Assembly: GCA_937958105.1 (NCBI GenBank)
Contig: CALFXJ010000050.1
Span: forward strand, 1 to 22,251
Direction: 5' to 3'
Length of the DNA: 22,251 nucleotides
Origin: an uncultured Cellvibrio sp.
Lineage (GTDB): Bacteria; Pseudomonadota; Gammaproteobacteria; Pseudomonadales; Cellvibrionaceae
Shown here: one piece after another, positions 1-8,400 of the stretch
Numbering within the stretch: position 1 is the stretch's first letter
Layout: every line of letters starts with the position of its first letter
Notes under the pieces: model-generated
Seen by the model: the letters and a program-made list of their open reading frames with translations, nothing else
Told to the model about the DNA's origin: nothing
The model's database searches: none
Program-made: the position numbers and the translations under genes

Positions 1-227
1 ATGAAAATATAACCCTCGCTGATTTCTTTAATAATTTTTCTCTTCAAATAGCGGGGTATAATTTCAGAGAAGACATGTCCAGAATAAATATTGATGGATT
101 AGGTTATATAATGGTGGATGGAAAGGTCGAGCTTAGAAATGGTGTCATACTATCAACGGATGCAAGAGGTAACACTAAGCCATCAGAAGAAATCAAAGTG
201 AACACCATCATAGTCGAGCAAGACTAA
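1..227 (+). CDS. C-terminal end of an unrecognised protein (5' truncated)
   Basis: The frame is open from the window edge (first full codon at position 3) to a TAA at 225-227, giving about 74 residues. The visible part has a GYIMVDGKVELRNGV stretch followed by a polar tail ending in VEQD, and no Cys. Base composition is clearly AT-richer than the following genes, which may mean a different origin. I do not recognise the family. It could be the end of a secreted or beta-rich protein, but that is a guess. The codon pattern reads like a real protein rather than random sequence, and no competing frame was found. Confidence 0.5.
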   Translation, partial: ENITLADFFNNFSLQIAGYNFREDMSRINIDGLGYIMVDGKVELRNGVILSTDARGNTKPSEEIKVNTIIVEQD

Positions 228-497
228 CCCTACCCGGTTTAAAAAGCAGTACATTCATAGCCAGCTCATTTCCATTCATCCAACGCTCCATCCCGAATTT
301 TGCTCATCATCACATTCCCACAAGGATTCATGCGCAAGTAGTAGATTCTGCGGACTCCGCCACGGTTCAACGGGACGGAGTTGCTATGGTGCGCTGCGCT
401 CCTCCTCGGCTCTGGCCGCATTACTTTTAAAAATAATAAGCAGTTTTAATCAACCTTACTTTTCTAACCACGGCTTTAATGTGGTGGAGGACTTTCT
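228..497. other. Intergenic region with a GC-rich island and 5' leader of the next gene
   Basis: Mostly AT-rich spacer. A GC-rich island of about 75 bases (345-420) contains an inverted repeat, ACTCCG at 354-359 and CGGAGT at 376-381. Just before the downstream gene, ACCAC (467-471) and GTGGT (481-485) could form a small hairpin that ends at the Shine-Dalgarno sequence. No gene could be supported here. Confidence 0.4.
421..450 (+). promoter_or_regulatory. Possible sigma-70 promoter
   Basis: TTACTT at 421-426 and TTTAAT at 445-450 are separated by 18 bases, a weak but acceptable -35/-10 pair. It lies about 48 bases upstream of the start codon at 498. The match is poor enough to arise by chance in AT-rich sequence. 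Confidence 0.25.
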
Positions 498-2726
498 ATG
501 AATCCTTTTGCGTTTAAACGGCAGCGTGCGCTCTGCCTGATTGGTATGGCTGCCGGAGCTTTCTGGTTTACGCCGAACACACTTGCCGCATGCAGTTATC
601 AGATTGCGGATAACTGGGGGAGCGGTTTTACCGCTACAGTTCGTATTACCAACACGACGCCTTCAGCCATTGATGGCTGGCAGGTGAGCTGGTCCTATCA
701 GAATAATGTCGTCACTAATGCATGGAATGCGCAATTGACCGGGCGTTATAGCGCAAGCAATCTCAGTTGGAACCGCATCATTGCCCCGGGTCAATCGGTG
801 GAGTTTGGCCTCCAGGGTGTCACCAATAGTGGACTGGTGGAGACCCCGACGATCACAGGTACGGCCTGCGATGGCAGCCACGTCAGCTCCGCCGCTTCAT
901 CCAGCAGTGTCGCTCCAGTCTCCAGCAGTCAGGCGGTTTCCTCATCTGCCAACAGTTCCCTCGCGGCGGCGGCCAACAATATTGCACTGACGGCAATTGC
1001 TACTACATCTTATGTATCGCCATGGGAAACTTTAAGTGCGGTGAATGACAACAGCAATCCCGCGCACTCCAACGATAAATCTGCCGGCGCTTACGGCAAC
1101 TGGAACAATCCCAATTCAATTCAGTGGGTGCAATATGAGTGGCCACAGCAACACCGACTCGATCGCACCCGGATTTACTGGTTTGACGACGATGGCGGCG
1201 TTCTGGTGCCGACGACTGCTTATATTGAGTATTGGGATGGCAACAGCTGGATTTATGCAGGCGATGTTCCGCTGCAGGAAGATGCATTCAATGATCTCGA
1301 GTTTGACAATATCGAAACCAATCGCCTGCGCGTATCGATGCTGAACACCCGGCAGTCTACTGGCATTCTTGAATGGCGGGTGTACGGGGTACCCACTGGC
1401 AACGTCAGTTCCAGCAGCAGTTCAAGCGGCTCCGGCAATACCGGCGGACCGGTTCCCTATCGTGCTATTACGACGGAGTTCTCCCGTTTTAATGTGAACA
1501 CATCGAATGCCTTATATATGGACAGCGATCGCTTCCGTGCTTACTACGGCGGCAACGGGCTTAACGGCGGCGAAGGTAATCTGGCAAACGTGCCTGCCAG
1601 CCAGATTGCATTCGGTTTGTCTCACCTGGAAGCGGCCTATGAATGTTTTGTCAACGAGTGGGGTTTCCGTTCTACCAGCCTGTCCGCGAACAGCAACAAC
1701 GGTCCGTATTACAAGATGAATCTCTACTCGACCACTACACTCAATGCCGGTGGTGCCATGGGGGCAGACCCACAGTACCGGTTGAGCTTTATCGAGTTCC
1801 GCGACAACGCCATCAATCGCCCTGAAACGGCGGTACACGAGTTCGGTCACAGCCTGACTTACGCAGATTACACCTGGGTCGATCAGGGCCGCACTGGAGC
1901 CTGGTGGGAAACTGTAGCGAACTGGGTGGCCGACACCTACAACACCGATGCATTATGTGAGGGAGTACGCGTCCGTAAAGGGCTTCAACGGGAGCGGGAT
2001 ACCATCATCGATCTGGAAGCGAACATCGCCCTATCGCATCTGCAAATTGTCAGCACTCGCAATTACTATCAGGCTTGGCCGTTCCTGACTTACCTGACTA
2101 AAAACCCTGACCAGTTCCCCGGTCTGGGGCGCATGGCCGTGCCGGATTTGCTGCGCAATCATCTGCGGAATAATGAAACGCCGCTGCATGTTCTGGCCCG
2201 TTTGACTGCCCCTGTGTCAGCGCAACGGGTCATCGGACGTTACTGGGCGCGTATGGCTTACCTCGATATCAATCACCCTAAAGCTCAGACACGTTATCTC
2301 AACACACGCAACAACAGTAGCTTCCGGTCCCGCGCTTATGCGAACTTAACCGCACTGGGCAGTGGACGTTATCGTGTAAAGGCTGACCGTGCGCCTTTAT
2401 ATGGTGGAGCCAACATTATCCCGCTGAATGTAACCAGCGGAACGGTCAGCGTAGGGGTCACCAATCTGGGCAATGGGTTGAGCGACAGCAACTTCACCGC
2501 TACGCTGAGTATCCGCAACACGCAATCCGGCAGTGTGCGCTACGTTGATCTGGTTAACGGTCAGGGCACAACGACAGTCTCAAATAATGAAGAAGCCAGC
2601 CTTGTTGTTGCCAATACGCCTGACACGCTCTACCTCTACAACGCCTTTGAAAGTACGGCAACCAGTCCGGATTCGATCGGACTGCAATACGAAGTCGAAT
2701 TCAGCGGGGCAGCACCAATGCATTAA
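498..2726 (+). CDS. Secreted CBM2-discoidin protein with DUF6055-like zincin domain
   Basis: 742 residues, with GGAGGA ending 6 bases before the ATG. A Sec signal peptide covers about residues 1-30. The LAAC sequence resembles a lipobox, but its Cys is the usual first Cys of a CBM2, so cleavage without lipidation is more likely. A CBM2 (about 31-125) keeps Trp at DNWGSG, NAWNAQ and LSWNRI, the usual cellulose-contact positions. A polyserine linker follows, then a discoidin/F5-8C-like domain (about 160-298, PWETLSAVND to EWRVYG), a second Ser/Gly linker, and a large C-terminal domain. That domain has HEFGH at 447-451 and Glu471 in GAWWE, a HExxH...E pattern typical of gluzincin metallopeptidases, and resembles DUF6055. 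Role inferred: a cellulose-anchored hydrolase, substrate unknown. It is a single transcription unit ending in the terminator at 2736. Confidence 0.85.
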   Translation: MNPFAFKRQRALCLIGMAAGAFWFTPNTLAACSYQIADNWGSGFTATVRITNTTPSAIDGWQVSWSYQNNVVTNAWNAQLTGRYSASNLSWNRIIAPGQSVEFGLQGVTNSGLVETPTITGTACDGSHVSSAASSSSVAPVSSSQAVSSSANSSLAAAANNIALTAIATTSYVSPWETLSAVNDNSNPAHSNDKSAGAYGNWNNPNSIQWVQYEWPQQHRLDRTRIYWFDDDGGVLVPTTAYIEYWDGNSWIYAGDVPLQEDAFNDLEFDNIETNRLRVSMLNTRQSTGILEWRVYGVPTGNVSSSSSSSGSGNTGGPVPYRAITTEFSRFNVNTSNALYMDSDRFRAYYGGNGLNGGEGNLANVPASQIAFGLSHLEAAYECFVNEWGFRSTSLSANSNNGPYYKMNLYSTTTLNAGGAMGADPQYRLSFIEFRDNAINRPETAVHEFGHSLTYADYTWVDQGRTGAWWETVANWVADTYNTDALCEGVRVRKGLQRERDTIIDLEANIALSHLQIVSTRNYYQAWPFLTYLTKNPDQFPGLGRMAVPDLLRNHLRNNETPLHVLARLTAPVSAQRVIGRYWARMAYLDINHPKAQTRYLNTRNNSSFRSRAYANLTALGSGRYRVKADRAPLYGGANIIPLNVTSGTVSVGVTNLGNGLSDSNFTATLSIRNTQSGSVRYVDLVNGQGTTTVSNNEEASLVVANTPDTLYLYNAFESTATSPDSIGLQYEVEFSGAAPMH

Positions 2727-2735
2727 AAGTTGAAT

Positions 2736-2771
2736 AAAAAAACCATGCGGGAATTTCCGCATGGTTTTTTT
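2736..2771 (+). terminator. Strong intrinsic terminator
   Basis: CCATGCGG and CCGCATGG form a perfect stem around the loop GAATTT, flanked by an A-run upstream and seven T downstream. It starts 10 bases after the stop codon at 2726. The A-run and T-run would also let it work on the other strand. Confidence 0.92.
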
Positions 2772-3073
2772 GTTCATACACAAAGAACAAATTATCCTGC
2801 CGTATTTTGAACCTGTGAAAAAATCATAGGTAAAAAATGATAAAACCCCTTTTAAATTCACTTTCTAAATTAAAAATCTTTAAATCAATTTCAATTCGAA
2901 ATTTATATTTTTATTTTTTGCGCCACATTTTTCTGATTCACCTAGTGAAAAAATTTTTGCAGCGCTGGGGAATATATATTCTGGCGCCAAAATGTGTGTT
3001 TCTTGAGTCATTTCTATTAAAAACGCCCTTACACGTGTGGACTACTGTATAAATTTTTGTAAAATCTCCGGCA

Positions 3074-3087
3074 TGGTATCGCTACCA
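3074..3087. promoter_or_regulatory. LacI-family-type operator palindrome
   Basis: TGGTATCGCTACCA is an inverted repeat TGGTA-N4-TACCA around a CG-containing centre, similar in form to LacI-family sites such as the Xanthomonas xyl-box (TGGTAGCGCTAACA, from memory). It lies about 20 bases after a TATAAA, where a bound repressor would block transcription. No regulator gene is in the window, so the cognate protein is unknown. Confidence 0.45.
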
Positions 3088-3132
3088 ATTTATTCAACCA
3101 GACCTGTCCCCTAAAGGGTCGTGGTATTGGTA
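3083..3132 (+). other. Predicted RNA stem-loop in the leader region
   Basis: TACCAAT (3083-3089) pairs with ATTGGTA (3126-3132). Inside it ACCAGACC (3097-3104) pairs with GGTC-g-TGGT (3117-3125, one bulged G). A seven-base bulge is left on the 5' side, and the loop contains CCCTAAAGGG. About 15 base pairs form in 50 nt. It overlaps the operator-like site, so part of the symmetry may reflect protein binding instead of RNA folding. Confidence 0.35.
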
Positions 3133-3374
3133 AAAACATAATTACTAGCAACAAAGATAACTAAAAAAGTTTTACCGTGCCGTGATAGTCGGAGCGTTCA
3201 TCGCAAGCTGTATCGAATAAAGCGACGACTTTCTTGACGTTTTATAACTTCACCGGCCTTTACATTCTTTTTGTGCTGTTTTTAAGCGCAATAGTTTTTT
3301 ATTGCCCGAAAAACGCGTCACTTGCTTAGTTACCATCGTTTTTCTTCATTAAGCAGATGAGCGTTAGATAAAAA

Positions 3375-3388
3375 TGTTAGCGCAATCA
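3375..3388. promoter_or_regulatory. Possible degenerate LacI-type operator
   Basis: TGTTAGCGCAATCA matches the palindrome TGTTAGCGCTAACA except in the right half. It lies 58 bases before the start codon at 3446. Weaker evidence than the site at 3074. Confidence 0.25.
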
Positions 3389-3445
3389 TTTTCACATCAG
3401 TGGCGATGATTGGTTCACATAACAACGAAAAAATCGGACTGGCCA

Positions 3446-4273
3446 ATGAAAACCTTAATTGTTTACGTTCACCTCATCGCTGCCTGCGTAGCTGTGGGCA
3501 TTCTGTTAATGCAGGACCTGGTGCTCGCCAAGACCGGCGGCAAACCCATGTCGTTGTACAGCATCAAGGAATTGAAGCGCGCAGCAGGAATTATTTCTGT
3601 TGCGCTCGGTGTGTTATGGGCGTCGGGATTGACGCTGGTATTGATCGGCTACCTGGACAACCCGCAGGAGTATCTGTTGAACCAGAAACTCTGGGCGAAG
3701 TTTACGGTGGTGGCTGTACTTACGATAAACGGCATCGTGTTGCATCACTTCAGTTTCCCCCGCGTGGCATCCAGTCGCGGCGTGCTGGGACTGAGCAAAC
3801 TTGAAAAAACTCTCGTCATTCTGACCGGTTGTATCTCTACCGTTTCCTGGCTTTTTGCCTGTTACCTCGGCATCGCCCGGGGCTGGAATTATACCCTCGC
3901 TTACAGCTTCATCATGTTCATCTATCTCGGCTTGATCGGCACAGCCTGCATCTTCGGTTCGTCCATCTTTTCAAGCCGGAGCATCTTCGGGTTGGATAAT
4001 GTGGAAAAACTGCTCGTGGTGCTGTGTGGCTCCATCTCTGCTTTTGCGTGGCTGTTTGCCTGTTACCTCGGCATAGCTCACCCGTGGAATCCTGCTGAAG
4101 AATCCCGCCTGGTCATGTATGTAAATCTCGGTTTGCTTTGCACAGCCTGTGTGCTGGGCTGTTTCATTATTCGTTCGCTCTGCGCCGACAGAAAGGCGAA
4201 TGATCAACAGGACGATGCGCAGCCAACACTGGCTGAATCCATCTCTCTTGCAAACAGTATTTCTGACACATGA
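3446..4273 (+). CDS. Polytopic membrane protein, DUF2214-like, with internal duplication
   Basis: 275 residues from ATG 3446. An upstream TTG in frame at 3410 is less likely because the first hydrophobic segment (MKTLIVYVHLIAACVAVG) begins at this ATG. No strong Shine-Dalgarno sequence is visible. Hydrophobic segments lie at about residues 4-24, 47-68, 84-104, 120-140, 148-172, 188-208 and 220-240. His9 and His100-His101 sit in or near membrane segments and could be haem b ligands, as in CopD/b561-like proteins, but that is inference. Residues from Gly115 and from Gly182 are tandem copies of a two-helix unit (EKxLVxLxGxIS...WLFACYLGIA) with a 67-residue period. The tail is polar and probably cytoplasmic. 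It lies 147 bases upstream of the CBM2-YceI operon and could act as its membrane redox partner. Family assignment is tentative. Confidence 0.7.
   Translation: MKTLIVYVHLIAACVAVGILLMQDLVLAKTGGKPMSLYSIKELKRAAGIISVALGVLWASGLTLVLIGYLDNPQEYLLNQKLWAKFTVVAVLTINGIVLHHFSFPRVASSRGVLGLSKLEKTLVILTGCISTVSWLFACYLGIARGWNYTLAYSFIMFIYLGLIGTACIFGSSIFSSRSIFGLDNVEKLLVVLCGSISAFAWLFACYLGIAHPWNPAEESRLVMYVNLGLLCTACVLGCFIIRSLCADRKANDQQDDAQPTLAESISLANSISDT
3788..4190 (+). repeat. Intragenic tandem duplication, 201-bp period
   Basis: Two diverged copies begin near 3788 and 3989 within the membrane protein gene. The 20-base block TTTGCCTGTTACCTCGGCAT occurs identically at 3854 and 4055, an offset of exactly 201 bases, or 67 codons. 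The encoded helix pairs align along their whole length. Confidence 0.85.
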
Positions 4274-4378
4274 TCCGACGATTTTTTTAACCGCTCGAAT
4301 GATGCAGTTTCGAGTCTTTTTACCCTTCGACAACCCTGCGGCAAATAAAGGCAATAACTACCGCAGACTGTTGACGGA

Positions 4379-4399
4379 CCTTGCCGAGCTTGCTCGGCA
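4379..4399 (+). other. Hairpin upstream of the CBM2-YceI operon start
   Basis: TGCCGAG-CTTG-CTCGGCA is a 7-bp stem with a 4-base loop, ending about 22 bases before the ATG at 4421. There is no T-run, so it is not a typical terminator. It may stabilise the leader or mark processing of a transcript from the upstream gene. Confidence 0.45.
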
Positions 4400-4420
4400 T
4401 TCACTTAAGAGGAAGACACT

Positions 4421-5449
4421 ATGAGTAGAATTACAGCCTCTGCGACTACCCCGCGCCGAAGGGGCAGGCTGGCCCGGTCTTTGTACCTGTTGGGACTTTC
4501 CCTGGCCAGCGTTGCTTTTTCGGCCCAGGTTTATGCTGGTTGTCAGTATGTTGTGACCAATCAGTGGAACAATGGCTTTACAGCAGCGATCAGGATTACC
4601 AATACCGGGACATCTCCGATCAATGGCTGGAATGTGAGCTGGCAATACAGCGGCGGCGACCGCATAACCAACAGCTGGAACGCCGAATACAGTGGCACCA
4701 ATCCATATTCCGCGTCCAGTCTGAACTGGAACGCAGCCATTCAACCTAACCAGACAGTAGAGATTGGTTTCCAAGGCACCAAAGGCGGTTCAGAAGCAGA
4801 AGTGCCGACTGTTACCGGCAGCGTCTGTGGCAGCAGCACCTCTTCATCGGCTTCGTCCGTGCCTGCCAGCTCTTCCAGTGTTTCTTCTGTTGCTTCAAGC
4901 GCTTCGAACTCCTCAGTTAACGCAAATGCGGCCTGGGACCTGGACAGCACAGCCTCTTATCTGAACTTTGTGACCACTAAAAATACGCATAACGTTGAGG
5001 TTCACAACTTCGGAACCCTGAGCGGCTCCATCAGCACCGATGGTGTGGCGACCGTGACGATTGATCTCGCGAGTGTCAGCACCGGTTTTGCAACCCGTGA
5101 TCAACGCATGCGTGATCACCTGTTTGAAACCGCTACCTACCCCACTGCCACCATCACAGTGAATGTACCGTCGACACTGCTGAGCTCTCTCGCTGCAGGC
5201 CAAACCACGCAGACCAGCGTCACAGCCGCAGTCGACCTGCATGGAGTTACCACAAACGTCACCACTAACGTTTCTGTGCAGCGGCTTTCCGCTTCGCGCG
5301 TATTGGTACAGAGCACAGCTCCGGTCCTGACACGGGCCAATACGTTTGAGATGACCGCGGGTGTAGAAACCCTGCGCTCACTTGCCAGCCTGACCTCAAT
5401 CAGTGCGGCGGTGCCTGTGGACTTCGCGCTTGTGTTCGACGCGCGCTAA
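4421..5449 (+). CDS. cbp2E: Secreted CBM2-YceI protein, Cbp2E-like
   Basis: 342 residues, with AGAGGAAG a few bases before the ATG. The signal peptide has an Arg-rich n-region and likely cleavage after Ala39 (VYA/G). A CBM2 (about 40-138) has its framing Cys residues and Trp in NQWNNGF, NSWNAEY and LNWNAAI, the planar face for crystalline cellulose. A polyserine linker covers about 139-166. A YceI domain (about 168-342) carries IDLASVSTGFATRDQRM and ends with TAGVETLRSLASLTSIS. YceI domains are lipocalin-like barrels that bind isoprenoids; in related marine and soil cellulose degraders they have been linked to ubiquinone and electron transfer. The gene is 22 bases from the next one, clearly an operon. 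The symbol rests on architectural resemblance to the C. japonicus protein recalled from the literature, not on an alignment. Confidence 0.85.
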   Translation: MSRITASATTPRRRGRLARSLYLLGLSLASVAFSAQVYAGCQYVVTNQWNNGFTAAIRITNTGTSPINGWNVSWQYSGGDRITNSWNAEYSGTNPYSASSLNWNAAIQPNQTVEIGFQGTKGGSEAEVPTVTGSVCGSSTSSSASSVPASSSSVSSVASSASNSSVNANAAWDLDSTASYLNFVTTKNTHNVEVHNFGTLSGSISTDGVATVTIDLASVSTGFATRDQRMRDHLFETATYPTATITVNVPSTLLSSLAAGQTTQTSVTAAVDLHGVTTNVTTNVSVQRLSASRVLVQSTAPVLTRANTFEMTAGVETLRSLASLTSISAAVPVDFALVFDAR

Positions 5450-5471
5450 TTGGAGGCTAAAGAGATATATC

Positions 5472-8400
5472 ATGAAAAAATTACTTAAACTCTCGATGCT
5501 CTCCCCGCTCGGTCTGGCCCTCGGCCTGGCTGCTTCTGGCAACGCCATCGCACAGGGCGCCTGTTCAACGTCTTATACCGTCGCGAACAGCTGGGGAAGC
5601 GGTGCGCAGATAGATCTTTCTGTCACCAACAACGGTCCGGCCATTGACGGCTGGGAACTCTGCTGGACCTTCTCCGGCGGTGAGACCATCGCTAATCTGT
5701 GGAATGGCCAGGTAACTACCAGCGGCAGTTCCGTGTGTGTTACCGATGCTGGCTATAATGCTGCCCTCCCGAGCAACGGCTCAGTAAGTTTTGGTTTTAA
5801 CATCAACGGTGCGGCCTCTCAGGCTCCGGTAAACTTTACGTTGAACGGTGCCAGCTGCGCCGGCGCTAACGTATCGAGCAGTACCGCAAGCAGCGCATCC
5901 AGCAGCACAAACAATAACAGCAACAGCAGCATTCCCTCATCAGGCGCTGCCCGTTGGTTGTTGGATACCACCCGCTCTACCTTCCACTTCGTCACGGTAA
6001 AAAATACCGATACTGCAGAGGCTCATACCTTCACACAGATGCAAGGTACCGTAGCCGCTGGTGGCAGTGCGACGCTGACTATTCCGCTGGCGAGCGTTTC
6101 CACTGGAATTGAGACGCGCAATACGCGGATGCAGAACCTGCTGTTTGAAACCAGCTATCTGCCCAGCCTGCACTTCACCACGCAGTTGAATCTCACCACC
6201 TTGGAATCAATGGCTGTTGGCAGCATTGCTGTGCAAAGTCTCGAGGGTGACCTGATTCTGCACGGGGTGAGCAAGCCTATTACCTTCGACGCCACGATCG
6301 TGAAACACAGCAACACCAGCATCAGTGTGTCACCACGTCGTCCGATTGTTGTAAACAGTGTTGATTTCGAACTGAATGCCGGTGTAGAAGCCTTGCGCGC
6401 CGTCGCCAGCCTGACCTCCATCGGTGAAAAAACGCCGGTTTACTTCAAGATGTTCCTGACTCGCGATAACCCGACTAATATCGCTGCCATTACTCTGCCC
6501 AGTGCACCTGAAGCACCGGTCGGCCTGATGGGCGATATTATCCAGAGTACGGGTGATGCGTCATTGATCTGGTCCGATGTGAGCAGCAATGAGACTGGCT
6601 TCCTGATCCGCCGTCGCGGTGAAGATGGCCGTTGGACCACCCAGGGCAGCCTGCCGGCCAACTCTTCCATGTTTGAAGAGAACCTGCTGTCTTCCTATGG
6701 CAGCTATGACTATAAAGTCATCAGCTATCGTGACAGCGTACCTTCAGCAGCCAGTGCACCCGTCAGCCTGGTTTACACCAGCCCCAACGGCTCAAGCTCC
6801 AGCACTGGAAACTCCAGTAGTACCGGCAACTCCAGCAGTACCGGCAACTCCAGTAGCACGGGTAACTCCAGCAGCACGGGTAATTCCAGCAGCACCGGCA
6901 ACGGCACAGGTGGTGATGCGACACGCGGTGAAAGCCTGTGGGTTTCACAGAGCTGTATCGCCTGTCACGGTGTGGACGGTGAAAGAACTGCCTCCGGTGC
7001 TCACGTAATGGCACCCTTGAATCCGAACCGCTCTGTATACCGTCACAGCCAGGATAACCAGGACCGCACTCTGCGCGAGTTCATCGAGATGTGGATGCCA
7101 CAAGGCAGCCCAGAAAGCTGTACTGGCCAGTGCGCAGCTGACCTCGAAGCTTACATCCTTACCTGGCGTAAGCCGTCGGATGGTATCCCGGATAACCCGG
7201 TTTCCACCTTCAGCTGCCCGAACACCGGCCCATCCTATGGTCAACGTACACTGCGTTTGCTGACCAAACAGGAATACCAGCGTTCGGTACGTGATCTGGT
7301 TGGTTACACCCAGGATGTTATCTCTCGCCTGCCCGACGACTTTATCGCGGGTGCGTTCAACAGCAACACCACCCTCGTCGTTGATAAGACGCGCTACACC
7401 AGCTATGTCTCTACCGCTGAGCGTATTGCAGAAGATGTGGCCAGTCGCTGGAGCAACGTGTTGTCCTGTACCCCCAGCAACAGCTGTGCAACAACCCTGG
7501 TTGATTCACTTGCACCACGGATCTTCCGTCGTCCGTTGACCAACGATGAGCGTACCGCATATCTGGCTGTGGCCCAGGGTACTGCCGATGGCCGCACACC
7601 TGCAGAAGGTATGGAAATCGCGCTGGCAGCCATGCTGTCTTCACCGCAATTCCTGTATCGCTCAGAGTTGGGTGAAGCCAGCGGCGGCGCCTTCAAGCTC
7701 ACCGGTTACGAGATGGCGACTTACCTCGCTTATACCTTCACCGGAACCACACCCAGCAGCTCATTGATGGCCGCAGCAGGCCGTGGTGAACTGGATACAG
7801 CAGCTGGCGTACGTCAACATGCTTCAACTCTGTTAAATACCCCTGACACTCGTGTTCTGTTAACTGACTTCGTCAGCCGCTGGCTGGGCATCGATCAGCT
7901 GGAACGGAAAACCAAAGTCGGGGTAGCAGATTTCGGGGTACTGGCTAACGACATGAAGCTGGAGCTGGGCAAGAACTTCGCTCACGCCATGCTCGATAGC
8001 AACTCAACGTTCGCTTCCATCTACAATCCGAGCTACACCCACGTTAACCAGCGTCTGGCAAACCTTTACGGTATGTCGTACTCCGGTAGCGGTGCCGATT
8101 CTGACGGTTTCGTTAGAGCCAGTACCAGTGAGCGCGGCGGTATCCTGATTTCCGGTGCCTTCCTGTCACGCTACGCAACCGATGCAGATGCCAACCTGGT
8201 AACTCGTGCGGTAGCCCTGCGCCGTCGGATGATGTGTCAGGATATTCCTGAGCCACCATCAGGTGTAAGCCTCGACCGGGAAGCTCTGGCAGCCCGCGAC
8301 AGAGAGTTCTTTGAGAACCCGCACACCACGCAACGGATGATCTTCGACCGTATTACATCAGGCACTACCTGCTCCAACTGTCACGGCGAAATCATCAACC

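Larger units (their letters stand above)
2772..3445. other. Long non-coding region with regulatory candidates
   Basis: About 670 bases without a supported gene. The first part (2820-3060) is very AT-rich. The part from 3074 to 3132 has a LacI-type palindrome and a stem-loop, listed separately. A TATAAA at 3048-3053 could be a -10 box but has no good -35. The remainder to 3445 would be a leader for the membrane protein gene. A 71-codon frame from 2837 has only a weak upstream AGG and a Lys/Phe/Leu-rich AT-driven composition, so I do not call it a gene. Confidence 0.5.

Noticed and set aside
585..596. Lipobox LAAC at the N-terminus of the CBM2-discoidin protein
   Set aside because: The Cys is the conserved first Cys of CBM2, needed for its disulfide, so a Sec-type cleavage is more likely than lipidation.
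2837..3052. 71-codon frame beginning ATG in the AT-rich spacer
   Set aside because: Its Lys/Phe/Leu/Ile-rich product follows from AT-rich DNA, the upstream AGG is weak, and no family features are visible.
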